DNA from: Pseudomonadota bacterium
GTDB lineage: Bacteria > Pseudomonadota > Alphaproteobacteria > Sphingomonadales > Sphingomonadaceae
Length of the DNA stretch: 64,000 bases
Reading direction: 5' to 3'
Assembly: GCA_021849075.1 (NCBI GenBank)
Contig: JAJZTH010000001.1
Span: forward strand, 124,001-188,000
Part shown: positions 52,362 through 61,263 of the stretch, piece after piece
Numbering within the stretch: position 1 is the first letter of the stretch
How the letters are laid out: each line of letters starts with the position of its first letter
Notes under the pieces: generated by a model
What the model was told of the DNA's origin: nothing
Databases searched by the model: none
What the model saw: only the letters and a program-made list of their open reading frames with translations
Position numbers and translations under genes: made by a program

Positions 52362-54185
52362 TCACTCGACCGTGACGCTCTTGGCCAGATTGCGGGGCTG
52401 ATCGACGTCCGTGCCCTTCAGCACCGCGACATGGTAAGCCAGCAATTGCACCGGCACGGCATAGACCATCGGCGCGATCAGCGGATGGACCTTGGGCATG
52501 GTGATGGTGGCGAGGCACCCTTCGCCCGCCGCCTGCACGCCATCATAGTCGGAAATCAGCACCACCTTGCCGCCGCGCGCCTGCACTTCCTGCATGTTGC
52601 TGACGGTCTTTTCGAACAACGGCCCGGATGGCGCGATGCAGATCACCGGCACCAGTTCGTCGATCAGCGCGATCGGGCCATGCTTCATTTCGCCCGCAGC
52701 ATAGCCTTCGGCATGGATATAGCTGATTTCCTTGAGTTTCAGCGCCCCTTCCAGCGCCAGCGGATAATCGGTGCCACGCCCCAGATACAGCACGTCGCGC
52801 GCCGGCACGATATGATGCGCCATCGCCTCGATCGCCTCGTCATAGGCGAGCGCGCCGTTGATCGCGGCGGGTGCTTCGGCCAGGTGACGGACGATTTCCT
52901 TCTCGTCCTTCGCGCTCAGCTTGCCCTTGGCGCGGGCCAGGTTCGCAGCAAAGGCCGCCAGCACGGCCAGCTGACAGGTGAACGCCTTGGTCGACGCCAC
53001 GCCGATTTCCGGCCCGGCATGGGTCGGCAACAGCAGATCGGCTTCGCGCGCCATCGAACTGGTGGGAACGTTGACGACCACGGCGATCTTCTGTCCCTGC
53101 GCCCGCGCATAGCGCAGCGCGGCGAGCGTATCGGCCGTCTCGCCCGACTGGCTGATGAACAGGGCCAGGCCGCCCTCCTCCATCACCGGCTCGCGATAGC
53201 GGAACTCGGACGCGAAATCCAAATCCACCGGCACGCGCGCAAATTGTTCGAACCAGTAGCGCGCGACCATGCCGGCATAGAAGCTGGTGCCGCAGGCGAC
53301 GATGGTGACGCGGCGAATGGCCGACAGGTCGAAATCGGGGATCGGCAGCGACACCCGATCGTCCATCCGTTGCAGATAGGCTTTGAGCGTCTGGGCCACG
53401 ACCACCGGCTGCTCGTAAATTTCCTTCTGCATGAAATGGCGATGATTGCCCTTGTCGATCATCGCGCCGGACACGCCACTGATCGTCACGGGGCGATCGA
53501 CGGGGTTATTATCCTTGTCGAAAATCTCAGCGCCGCCGGCCGTAATAACGACCCAGTCGCCTTCGTCCAGATAGGCGATACGCTGCGTCAACGGAGCGAG
53601 CGCCAGCGCATCGGACCCCAGATAGGTTTCGCCATCGCCATAGCCCACCACCAGCGGCGATCCCAGCCGCGCGCCGATCAGCATGTCGGGATGGTTGCGG
53701 AACGCAATCGCCAGCGCAAAGGCGCCATGCAGGCGCGGCAGCACTTGGCGCACCGCATCCTTGGGGCTGGCGCCCTGCTCCACCAGTTCGCTCACCAGAT
53801 GGGCGACGACTTCGGTGTCGGTCTGGCTGTCAAACACCCGGCCGCGCCCGATCAGCTCCTCGCGCAGCGCCTTGAAATTTTCGATGATGCCATTGTGGAC
53901 CAGCGCCACTTCGCCCGTGGCATGGGGGTGGGCGTTGCTGGTCGTCGGTGCGCCATGCGTCGCCCAGCGCGTATGGGCGATGCCGGTCGTGCCGGGCAGC
54001 GGCGCGACGACCAGTTCCTTCACCAGATTGTTGAGCTTGCCCTCGGCCCGGCGGCGATCGATCGCGCCATCATGGATGGTGGCGACGCCGGCGCTGTCAT
54101 AGCCGCGATATTCCAGTCGCTTGAGGCCATCGACCAGCCGCTCCGCAACGTCGTCCTTGCCGATGATACCAATGATGCCGCACAT
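52362..54185 (-). CDS. glmS: Glucosamine-6-phosphate synthase (isomerising)
   Basis: A 607-residue enzyme making glucosamine-6-phosphate from fructose-6-phosphate and glutamine, the first step to UDP-GlcNAc. It has the N-terminal nucleophile Cys2 (MCGIIGIIGK), the GATase domain to about residue 240 and two SIS sugar-isomerase domains (IVACGTSFYAGMVARYW; then LGRGTDYPLALEGALKLKE). The C-terminus DQPRNLAKSVTVE is standard. glmU lies about 1 kb away on the same strand, with a phosphoesterase between. Confidence 0.97.
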   Translation of the reverse strand: MCGIIGIIGKDDVAERLVDGLKRLEYRGYDSAGVATIHDGAIDRRRAEGKLNNLVKELVVAPLPGTTGIAHTRWATHGAPTTSNAHPHATGEVALVHNGIIENFKALREELIGRGRVFDSQTDTEVVAHLVSELVEQGASPKDAVRQVLPRLHGAFALAIAFRNHPDMLIGARLGSPLVVGYGDGETYLGSDALALAPLTQRIAYLDEGDWVVITAGGAEIFDKDNNPVDRPVTISGVSGAMIDKGNHRHFMQKEIYEQPVVVAQTLKAYLQRMDDRVSLPIPDFDLSAIRRVTIVACGTSFYAGMVARYWFEQFARVPVDLDFASEFRYREPVMEEGGLALFISQSGETADTLAALRYARAQGQKIAVVVNVPTSSMAREADLLLPTHAGPEIGVASTKAFTCQLAVLAAFAANLARAKGKLSAKDEKEIVRHLAEAPAAINGALAYDEAIEAMAHHIVPARDVLYLGRGTDYPLALEGALKLKEISYIHAEGYAAGEMKHGPIALIDELVPVICIAPSGPLFEKTVSNMQEVQARGGKVVLISDYDGVQAAGEGCLATITMPKVHPLIAPMVYAVPVQLLAYHVAVLKGTDVDQPRNLAKSVTVE

Positions 54186-54296
54186 GAAGGAAAGCCCCGT
54201 CGAACAGATGAGATTGCGCCCATATAGGGCGGCTTTATCGCCATGCCATTAACGCGGCCGGCACGACAGCGCCATGGCCTGACCATGAAAAGAAAT

Positions 54297-55154
54297 TCAT
54301 CGGGGACGAATGGTGATCATCCAGATGTCGGGCGGCGCGAACAGCCGGATCGGCAGGCCGCTGGTGCCCACGCCCCCCGCGACGATCATCGTCTTGCCCG
54401 CTTCGCGATACAGGCCGCAGGCATAGCGGACGCCAAATTTGGACGGCACATAAACCGCACCGACGAAGGGCAACGCCACCTGCCCGCAATGGGTATGGCC
54501 CACCAACGTCAGCGACGGCCCGTTCGGCAGGCGCGGGAACACATCCGGCCCATGCGACAGGATGATCGGCGCGCCGCCGACCCGGCGCATCGCCGCCAGC
54601 GTGCCGGGCAGGTCGATATGCCGGGTATAGATGTCGCGCAGCCCGCCGATCGCCAGCGGCCCGCGCCGCACCGCGCCATCCTGCAACAAGGTGATGCCGA
54701 TATGGGTGAAGGCGTCGCGCCACGCCTCCTTGCGCAGGGCGCGGCGGTTGAGCGAACTGAAACTGTCATGATTGCCCAGCACCGCCACCACACCCAGCGG
54801 CGCGCGCAGCCCGGCAAGGGGCGCGATGCTGGCCCGCGCATCATAGATCGCCCCACCCTTGCGATCGCCCAGATAATCGCCGCCCAGCAATATGAGGTCG
54901 GGTTTCAGCCCATTGATTTGCGCCACGATGCGCGCCATCCGCTCCGGGCTGTTATCCGGCCCGGACAGATGCGTGTCGGTCAGCAGCGCGACGGTCATCG
55001 CCTTGCGCGGCGCGCCCGCGGGAAAGGGCAGCGCAATCTCCTTGCGCCGCACCACCGGCATGGCGCGCGCGTTCAGGAACATCCACAGGCCCATGCCCCC
55101 CGCCAGCAACAGCAGGACCAGCGCCGTCCGCAACAATGTATGCCACAGCCTCAT
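54297..55154 (-). CDS. Membrane-anchored metallophosphoesterase
   Basis: A 285-residue calcineurin-like phosphoesterase with an N-terminal membrane anchor (residues about 5-27). The five metal motifs are visible: LLTDTHLSG, LGGDYLGD, LGNHDSF, LSHGPD and VGHTHCGQ. It resembles the YkuE/YaeI-type phosphodiesterases. Role is unknown; the location between glmU and glmS suggests an envelope function, perhaps on lipid-linked substrates. Confidence 0.9.
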   Translation of the reverse strand: MRLWHTLLRTALVLLLLAGGMGLWMFLNARAMPVVRRKEIALPFPAGAPRKAMTVALLTDTHLSGPDNSPERMARIVAQINGLKPDLILLGGDYLGDRKGGAIYDARASIAPLAGLRAPLGVVAVLGNHDSFSSLNRRALRKEAWRDAFTHIGITLLQDGAVRRGPLAIGGLRDIYTRHIDLPGTLAAMRRVGGAPIILSHGPDVFPRLPNGPSLTLVGHTHCGQVALPFVGAVYVPSKFGVRYACGLYREAGKTMIVAGGVGTSGLPIRLFAPPDIWMITIRPR

Positions 55155-55193
55155 GCCGTGCAGAGCATCCGCGCTACCGTCACGTTGCGGCCT

Positions 55194-56543
55194 TCACTTG
55201 GCCGCCTTCTTCGCTTTCATCCGTTCACGGAACGCCGCCGCCCAGCCGACCTTGCCCATTTGTTCGGCCCGCACCAGACACAGCGAATCCGCCTCCACCG
55301 GCCGCGTCACCACGCTGCCCGCCGCCACGATCGCGCCGTCGCCGATCACCGCCGGGGCCACCAGCGCGCTGTTGGAGCCGATGAAGGCCCCCGCGCCGAT
55401 TTCCGTCTTATATTTGAAAAAGCCGTCATAATTGCATGTGATGGTGCCCGCGCCGATATTGGCCCCCGCCCCCACGCTGGCGTCGCCGATATAGGACAGG
55501 TGATTGGCCTTCGCGCCTTCGCCCAAGGTCGCCTTCTTGATCTCGACGAAATTGCCGACCTTCGCCCTGGGACCAATGTCCGCGCCAGGCCGCAGCCGGG
55601 CATAGGGACCAATGTCTGCGCCGCTGGCGACGGTCGCGCCCTCCAGATGGGAAAAGGCGTGGATCGTCACATCATCCGCCACGGTGACGCCCGGCCCAAA
55701 AACGACGTTCGGCTCCACCACCACATCGCGCCCCAACACCGTATCATGCGAGAAGAAGACGGTTTCCGGCGCCACCAAAGTCACGCCCTCGCGCATCGCC
55801 TCGATCCGGCGACGCGCCTGCCACATCGCCTCCACGCCCGCCAGTTCGATCCGGCTGTTGACCCCCGCCACTTCCCAGGCGTCCGTTTCAATGACGGCGC
55901 TGGTGGCTCCGGGCAGCATGACGATATCGGGCAGATAATATTCGCCCGCTACATTGTCGTTGCCGATCTGGTCCAGCAGCACGAACAGGTCGGTCGCCCG
56001 CACCGCCATCAGCCCGCTGTTGCACAGGGTCACGGCGCGCTCCGCCTCGCTCGCGTCCTTAAACTCCACCATCTTCTCGATGATGCCCTGCCCGTCGGCG
56101 ATGATCCGGCCATAGGCGGCGGCGTCATCGGGGCGGAAGCCCAGCACAACCGCGCGCGGCTCATCGCCCCGGCTCAGGCGATCCAGCATCGCGCGCATCG
56201 TCGCGCTGCTTACCAGCGGCACATCGCCATAGAGGATCAGCACATCGCCCGCGAACCCCGCCAGCGCATCATGCGCTTGGGCGACCGCATGGCCGGTGCC
56301 CAGCTGCTGTTCCTGCACCGCGACGATCGCGCCGGTGCCGGCCACCGCCTTTTCCACCTGATCGCGCCCCGCACCGACCACGACGACCTGCCGCTCAGGC
56401 GCCAGTTCGCCAACGCTGGCCAGCAGGTGCAGCAGCATCGGCCGCCCGGCGATCGGGTGCAATACCTTGTGCAGCGCGGATTTCATGCGCGTTCCCTGCC
56501 CGGCGGCAAGAATGATGACGGCGAGGGGGCGGTTGGCGGTCAC
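55194..56543 (-). CDS. glmU: Bifunctional GlcNAc-1-P uridyltransferase / GlcN-1-P acetyltransferase
   Basis: A 449-residue bifunctional enzyme completing UDP-GlcNAc synthesis. The N-terminal pyrophosphorylase starts LAVIILAAGQGTRMKSALHK, the C-terminal left-handed beta-helix has the hexapeptide block (IGPYARLRPGADIGPRAKVG) and the acetyltransferase end with NIGAGTITCNYDG. I chose the GTG at 56543, because the family starts just before the LAAGxGTRM motif; the upstream frame runs into the divergent gph promoter. Confidence 0.96.
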   Translation of the reverse strand: MTANRPLAVIILAAGQGTRMKSALHKVLHPIAGRPMLLHLLASVGELAPERQVVVVGAGRDQVEKAVAGTGAIVAVQEQQLGTGHAVAQAHDALAGFAGDVLILYGDVPLVSSATMRAMLDRLSRGDEPRAVVLGFRPDDAAAYGRIIADGQGIIEKMVEFKDASEAERAVTLCNSGLMAVRATDLFVLLDQIGNDNVAGEYYLPDIVMLPGATSAVIETDAWEVAGVNSRIELAGVEAMWQARRRIEAMREGVTLVAPETVFFSHDTVLGRDVVVEPNVVFGPGVTVADDVTIHAFSHLEGATVASGADIGPYARLRPGADIGPRAKVGNFVEIKKATLGEGAKANHLSYIGDASVGAGANIGAGTITCNYDGFFKYKTEIGAGAFIGSNSALVAPAVIGDGAIVAAGSVVTRPVEADSLCLVRAEQMGKVGWAAAFRERMKAKKAAK

Positions 56544-56635
56544 TTTCGACAAATCCCGGATTAGAAGCGGTGAACAGACTTGTCCTCTGCCATGTTTGAC
56601 TTGCCATTGCCACCATCGGCGCGGCATGGCGCAGC

Positions 56636-57334
56636 ATGGCCGCGACAAATCCGAACCCCGCAACGCCCCTCCCGATTCCCTTCGATATTGTGGGATTCGA
56701 TCTGGACGGCACCCTGATCGACACCAGCGGCGATCTGGCGGCGGCGGTCAATTACGCCATCGGCACCATCGGCCGCCCGCCCTTCCCCGTCGCGGCGATC
56801 CACCCCTTCGTCGGCAAGGGGGCAAGGGTGATGCTCCAGCGCGCGCTCGACGCTTCGGGCGGCTATGACGAAGCGACGCTGCTGGCGCTGCTGCCGGTCC
56901 TGCTGGATTATTATGAACAGAATCTCGCCATCCACTCCATCCCCTATCCCGGCCTGATCGACGCGATGGAACAACTCGCTGCGCGCGGCGTGAAGCTGGC
57001 CATCTGCACCAACAAGGCGGAACGCTTCACCATTCCGCTGATGCATCAGCTGGGCCTGTCGGATCGCTTCGCCAGCATCGTGGCCGGCGACACGGTCGGC
57101 GTCGCCAAGCCCGACCCTGCCCCGATCCGCGAGATGATTGCACGCGCAGGCGGCGGCCGCACCATCTTCATCGGCGACACGATCAACGACATTGCCGGCG
57201 CGCGCAACGCCGGCGTCGCCAATATCGCCGTCAGCTTCGGCTTCCTCGACGGCCCGGTCGAAAATCTGGAGGCGGACGCGGTGATCCACCATTTCGATGA
57301 ACTGCTGCCCCTGCTGGAGCGCTGGCCGGCATGA
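56636..57334 (+). CDS. gph: Phosphoglycolate phosphatase, HAD family
   Basis: A 232-residue HAD phosphatase. Motif I is FDLDGTLIDTSGDL with nucleophile Asp21-x-Asp23, motif II is AICTNKAE, and motif III/IV is VAKPDPAPIREM plus FIGDTINDIAGARNAG. It removes phosphate from 2-phosphoglycolate made during DNA repair or photorespiration-like events. Its stop overlaps the next gene in an ATGA junction. Confidence 0.9.
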   Translation: MAATNPNPATPLPIPFDIVGFDLDGTLIDTSGDLAAAVNYAIGTIGRPPFPVAAIHPFVGKGARVMLQRALDASGGYDEATLLALLPVLLDYYEQNLAIHSIPYPGLIDAMEQLAARGVKLAICTNKAERFTIPLMHQLGLSDRFASIVAGDTVGVAKPDPAPIREMIARAGGGRTIFIGDTINDIAGARNAGVANIAVSFGFLDGPVENLEADAVIHHFDELLPLLERWPA

Positions 57335-58092
57335 CCTTGCGACTGGAGCGGGACGGCCCGGTCGCCCGGCTGCTGATCGACCGGCCCGACCGGCGCAACG
57401 CCATGAACCAGATGATGTGGCAGACGCTGCCCCATCTGGTGGAACAGGCCATGGCGGACGAAAGCGTCCGCGTCCTCATCCTGTCATCCGCGACGCCCGG
57501 CCTGTTCTGCGCAGGCGCCGACATCCACGAATTTGCCGCCTGCTCGGGCGATGCAGACTGGCGCATCGCCAATCAGGCGGCGATCCGCGCCAGCCATTAT
57601 GCGCTGGCCCATGCCGAAAAACCGGTCATCGCCGCGATCGACGGAGATTGCATCGGCGGCGGTTGCGGCCTCGCCATCGCCTGCGACATGCGGATCGCTG
57701 CGCCACATGCGCGGCTTGGCATCACGCCAGCGAAGCTGGGCATCGTCTATTCACTGTTCGACACCAAATTGCTGGTCGATCTGGTCGGCCCGGCGCGGGC
57801 GAAACGCATCCTCTTCACCGCCGCGCTGCACGGCGCGCAGGACGCGCTGGCGATCGGCCTGATCGAGGAAATCGCCGCCGATCCACTGGCCGCCACCGAC
57901 ACGCTCGCCCGCACCATCGCCGCCAATGCCCAGCATAGCGTGCGATCGTCCAAGGCGATCGTCCGCCGCATCCTCGACGGACAGGCCGACGACGACGCGA
58001 CCACATTGGCCCTGTTCCGCGACGCCTTCACCCTCCCCGACTTCGCCGAAGGCGTAACCGCCTTCGGCGAAAAGCGCCGCCCGGATTTCTAA
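57331..58092 (+). CDS. Enoyl-CoA hydratase/isomerase family protein
   Basis: A 253-residue crotonase-fold protein. The oxyanion-hole pieces are CAGADIHEFAA and IDGDCIGGGCGLAIACDMRI. The segment LGITPAKLGIVYS takes the place of the usual PExxLGxxP, so the first catalytic Glu of hydratases is replaced; this subgroup may not be a true hydratase. It overlaps gph by four bases. Substrate unknown. Confidence 0.82.
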   Translation: MTLRLERDGPVARLLIDRPDRRNAMNQMMWQTLPHLVEQAMADESVRVLILSSATPGLFCAGADIHEFAACSGDADWRIANQAAIRASHYALAHAEKPVIAAIDGDCIGGGCGLAIACDMRIAAPHARLGITPAKLGIVYSLFDTKLLVDLVGPARAKRILFTAALHGAQDALAIGLIEEIAADPLAATDTLARTIAANAQHSVRSSKAIVRRILDGQADDDATTLALFRDAFTLPDFAEGVTAFGEKRRPDF

Positions 58093-58158
58093 ATTGCGCG
58101 GATAAGCTCGCAAGCGGCAATGTGGCTTGAAAGGGTGGATAAGGGACATTCTCCTTTT

Positions 58159-58249
58159 GTCACCCCGGGCTTGACCCGGGGTCCCGCTGCCTGAAGCGGG
58201 GCGTAGTGTGCAAACGAAAAGCGGGACCCCGGATCAAGTCCGGGGTGAC
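58159..58249. repeat. Palindromic repeat, family C
   Basis: Left arm 58159-58188 (GTCACCCCGGGCTTGACCCG and on) and right arm 58220-58249 are complementary at 28 of 30 positions, around a 31-base centre. This CACCCCGGxTTGAxCCGGGG palindrome is a common intergenic element in sphingomonads and other alphaproteobacteria. Confidence 0.88.
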
Positions 58250-58295
58250 GGGATAAATCATGTCCGAGGGGGGTGGACTCCTGCCATTCCACCGA

Positions 58296-58385
58296 CGTCA
58301 TGCTGAACTTGTTTCAGCATCTATCGTGCCTACAATCCTTTGCTCTGTTGGGAGAAATGGACCCTGAAACAAGTTCAGGGTGACG
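58296..58385. repeat. Palindromic repeat, family D
   Basis: CGTCATGCTGAACTTGTTTC (from 58296) and CCCTGAAACAAGTTCAGGG (58362-58380) are largely complementary, each being itself a small hairpin (TGCTGAA/TTCAGCA). The centre is about 40 bases. It is a further REP-like family, next to family C. Confidence 0.85.
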
Positions 58386-58463
58386 ATCTATGCAAGGGCG
58401 CATTGTGGTCGTTCGGGGATCGGCAGCTTTGCAATCCGAATATCGTCGCCTAGAAGGACGGCG

Positions 58464-58545
58464 TCCAGCGTTGGGGAATTGGTAGACCCGCCGGTCACAA
58501 CCGCCCTGCCTCGGCAGATTGCAAGTTCGAACCTTGCCGCTGGAC
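58464..58545 (+). tRNA. Degenerate tRNA-Leu-like sequence (pseudo-tRNA or non-canonical tRNA)
   Basis: The acceptor stem TCCAGCG pairs perfectly with CGCTGGA (58538-58544), with G58463/C58545 adding an eighth pair. T8-T9 and a Leu-type D arm (GGG-GAATTGGTAGA-CCC) follow, then a class II variable hairpin (CTGCC/GGCAG) and a perfect T arm (GCAAG-TTCGAAC-CTTGC). The anticodon arm is abnormal: CCGGT faces GCCCT, and U33 is missing. By position the anticodon would be CAA (Leu). No CCA is encoded. Pseudogene is the cautious reading. Confidence 0.45.
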
Positions 58546-58627
58546 AACCTATCTATGACCGGTTTCGGGATGCAAAAAGGGTTGAGCGGATGGCAACAAA
58601 CGGCCGTCACCCGCCACCCCGCTTCCC

Positions 58628-58703
58628 TGTCCTACACGCCCACACGCGGCTATGGCCCGACTTTCCATATGCGATATGCGAGAAGTTAGAGAATTTTCGC
58701 CGA
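58628..58703 (+). repeat. 76-bp dispersed intergenic repeat, copy 2
   Basis: Partner of 71-146, gap-free and 65/76 identical. It lies in the repeat island upstream of the diguanylate cyclase gene (starts 58875). Orientation on the plus strand is the same in both copies. Confidence 0.75.
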
Positions 58704-58874
58704 TGCCCGGTTCCAACCCGCCCGAATTTGCTCACCCGGCCGCGCCCTCCCAAACCGCTCGGCTCGTCGCATCGCCGAAGACTTTGTTAAGCATCCTTCC
58801 TCTAGGCTGCTGCGCCACGGAACGATGCGCCGTCATCGCCCCCATCCATCATGCTTCAAGGACAATGACCCAGC

Positions 58875-60038
58875 GTGGGTGAGAATTTCGCTTTCTTCCT
58901 GCCAATCATGATGGCCAGTTTCGGCGTCGCCTTCCTCATCGTCTGGGGCTGGGGCGCGCGCGGCGCGGGCTGGTGGAGCGGCGCTTTCTTTTCAGTCGCG
59001 GGCGGCTTTGCGGTGCCGGTCGCCTTTCAGGCGCTGCCGACCCATTTGTGGGGCATCGTCGCCGACCTGCTGTTCGCCACCGGCTTCCTGCTGTTCAGCC
59101 AGGCGCTGCTCGATCGCTGGCGACCAGGCTGGCTGCTGTCGCTGCGCTTCGCCATCTGGGGCGGATCGGTCGCGCTCTGCGCCTTCGCCGTCCTGATCGA
59201 TCATGTCCCGCTGGAACTGGTGTCGTCCGATTTCGGCTGCTTCCTGCTGATTTCCCTGCCGCTGGTGGCCGCACGCGGACAATTGCGCCGCTGGCCCGAC
59301 CGCGCCCTTTACGCCGCCGCCATCCTTGTGTCGCTCGACAATCTGGTGCGCGGCAGCACCGTGTCCTTCACCCTGCCCAGCGGCGTGCCCTTTCGCGACA
59401 GTGATTACGCCTTTCTGATGCAGGCGCTGGCCTGCATGTTCGGCCTGTTCCTGGCCCTTTCCGCGCTCGCCGCCTGCGTGCTGGACCTGATCACGCGCTA
59501 TCGCCACGATGCCCATGTCGATCCGCTGTCGGGGCTGCTCAACCGGCGCGGCTTTGACGAAGCGGTCGCGCGCCGGCATCGTCGGGGTGGGAGCCTGATC
59601 GCCTGCGACATCGATCATTTCAAGCGGGTCAATGACGAACATGGCCATGGGCTGGGCGACCGGGTGATCGTGGTGCTGGGCGACATGCTGCGCACCCTTG
59701 CCCCGGCCGACGCCGTCGCCGCGCGCTTCGGCGGAGAAGAGTTCATCCTCTTCCTGCCCGGCACCGACGCCGCGAGCGCCGCCGGCATTGCCGAAGCGGT
59801 GCGCACCCATTTCGCCGAGCAGGCCGCCGCCCGCTTTGGCCTGCCCCGGCCGCTCACCGCCAGTTTCGGCCTCACCACGCTGCACCGCGCCGATCCGTCG
59901 ATCCATGATGCGATCGCGCGGGCCGACAGCGCCCTTTACGAAGCGAAGGAAAAGGGCCGCAACCGGGTCTGCGTCCGCCGCGCGCTGGCCGTGCCCCATG
60001 CCGTACCAGCCACCGACGATCGCCTGCGCCGCGCCTGA
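58875..60038 (+). CDS. Membrane diguanylate cyclase (GGDEF)
   Basis: A 387-residue inner-membrane protein making cyclic di-GMP. About six membrane helices cover residues 5-205, with no recognised ligand domain. The GGDEF domain follows; the active loop GGEEF is intact (286-290), with FDEAVARRHRRG and DIDHFKRVND upstream. The usual inhibitory RxxD site before it reads PADA, so product feedback is probably lost. The start is GTG at 58875. Its stop abuts the stop of the convergent AI-2E gene (TGATCA). Confidence 0.92.
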   Translation: MGENFAFFLPIMMASFGVAFLIVWGWGARGAGWWSGAFFSVAGGFAVPVAFQALPTHLWGIVADLLFATGFLLFSQALLDRWRPGWLLSLRFAIWGGSVALCAFAVLIDHVPLELVSSDFGCFLLISLPLVAARGQLRRWPDRALYAAAILVSLDNLVRGSTVSFTLPSGVPFRDSDYAFLMQALACMFGLFLALSALAACVLDLITRYRHDAHVDPLSGLLNRRGFDEAVARRHRRGGSLIACDIDHFKRVNDEHGHGLGDRVIVVLGDMLRTLAPADAVAARFGGEEFILFLPGTDAASAAGIAEAVRTHFAEQAAARFGLPRPLTASFGLTTLHRADPSIHDAIARADSALYEAKEKGRNRVCVRRALAVPHAVPATDDRLRRA

Positions 60039-61133
60039 TCAGGCTGCGGCCTCCTCCGCGCCGCGCATGCGGGTGAAGATGTTCCAGGTCGCAATGAACA
60101 GCGCCGCGATCACCGGGCCGATGATGATGCCGTTGAAACCGAACAATTCGATCCCGCCCAGCGTGGAGATCAGCACGACATAGTCGGGAATGCGCGTATC
60201 GCGGCCGACCAATATCGGGCGCAGCACATTGTCGACCATGCCGATCACCAGCACGCCGCACGCCACCAATATGACCGCCTGCCAGACCGCACCGGTCGCG
60301 AACAGATAGATGGCGACCGGCACCCAGATCAGCCCTGTCCCCACCGCCGGCAACAGCGAGAATGCCCCCATCAGCACGCCCCACAGCAACGCGCCCTGAA
60401 TGCCCAGCCCCCAGAAGACCAGACCGCCGATCAGCCCCTGCACGATGGCGACGACGATGCTGCCCTTGATCGTGGCGCGGATGACGATGACGAACTGTTC
60501 GATCAGCGCCTGCCGCTGGCCGGGCCGCAGCGGCGCGGCGGCAGCAATGCGCTGCGACAGCGTCTCCCCGTCGCGCAGCAGGAAATAGGTCAGGTACAGC
60601 ATCACGCCCAGCCCCACCAGGAAGCTGAAGGCGCTTTGCCCGATCTGAAACGCCTGCGCCGCCAGCGTGCGGAAACTGCTGGTCACGCCCTTCGTCACCA
60701 ATTCCTGCGCGGCATAGAAATTGCCCAGGCCCAGCCGCCGCAAATAGGGGCGCAGCCAATCGGGCATGCTGGCGATGGTTTCGGAGAAGAGCCGGACGAA
60801 ATTAATCTCGCCCGACTGGATCTTGCCATAGAAGTAGGCCGCCTCCTGCAACAGCGCGCCGCCCAGCACAAATGCCGGGACGATCACCACCGCCAGGATC
60901 AGGAACAGGGTGATCAGCGCCGCGCCATTGCGGTGCCTGGGCATCGCCGCCAATATCCGCCGGTTGAGCGGCGCAAAGACGATGGCGGCAATCACACCCC
61001 ACAGCACCGCGGCAAAGAAAGGCTCGATGACCAGCGCAAAGGCGATCGACACGACCAGCACGACGCCAAGGAAGAAGCCATCCTCGATTTTGGGCGTGAC
61101 ATTCAGCGGCGGTGGGGGCGGTTGGGTGTCCAT
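60039..61133 (-). CDS. AI-2E family transporter (UPF0118/YdiK-like)
   Basis: A protein of about 364 residues with eight or so membrane helices. The family patterns LGVMLYLTYFLLRDGETLSQ, KGSIVVAIVQGLIGGLVFWGLGI and the final FGFNGIIIGPVIAALFIATW are present. Members are named after AI-2 export (TqsA) but many have other roles, including Na+/H+ exchange. I chose the ATG at 61133; an ATG at 61169 with a GAGGA 10 bases upstream is equally possible. Confidence 0.9.
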   Translation of the reverse strand: MDTQPPPPPLNVTPKIEDGFFLGVVLVVSIAFALVIEPFFAAVLWGVIAAIVFAPLNRRILAAMPRHRNGAALITLFLILAVVIVPAFVLGGALLQEAAYFYGKIQSGEINFVRLFSETIASMPDWLRPYLRRLGLGNFYAAQELVTKGVTSSFRTLAAQAFQIGQSAFSFLVGLGVMLYLTYFLLRDGETLSQRIAAAAPLRPGQRQALIEQFVIVIRATIKGSIVVAIVQGLIGGLVFWGLGIQGALLWGVLMGAFSLLPAVGTGLIWVPVAIYLFATGAVWQAVILVACGVLVIGMVDNVLRPILVGRDTRIPDYVVLISTLGGIELFGFNGIIIGPVIAALFIATWNIFTRMRGAEEAAA

Positions 61134-61263
61134 GCGCGTTTCTTGGCAAAATTCGCGATCCAAATCCATCGGCTAACGATCCTCATCGGCTTTCCCCTGT
61201 CCTTTTGCCGATTCGCCCGGTAGAGAGGCCGCTTCCTTCAGCTCTTTGGGACCAGCAGACATA

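Larger units (their letters stand above)
58093..58874. other. Gene-free repeat island
   Basis: No credible gene lies in these 782 bases. They hold two palindromic repeats (58159-58249, 58296-58385), a tRNA-Leu-like sequence (58464-58545) and copy 2 of the 76-bp repeat (58628-58703). The remaining 58704-58874 shows no clear element apart from the upstream region of the diguanylate cyclase gene. Confidence 0.75.

Noticed and set aside
52431..54227. About 600-codon plus-strand frame opposite glmS
   Set aside because: Same antisense artefact; glmS is unambiguous on the minus strand.
58464..58545. tRNA-Sec (SelC) or allo-tRNA
   Set aside because: An eight-pair acceptor stem and long variable arm are suggestive, but the three-pair D arm with GAATTGGTAGA is Leu-type and no UCA sits at the anticodon position.
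58652..58882. Short plus-strand ORF crossing the 76-bp repeat
   Set aside because: No ribosome site, overlaps the diguanylate cyclase start and consists of repeat sequence.
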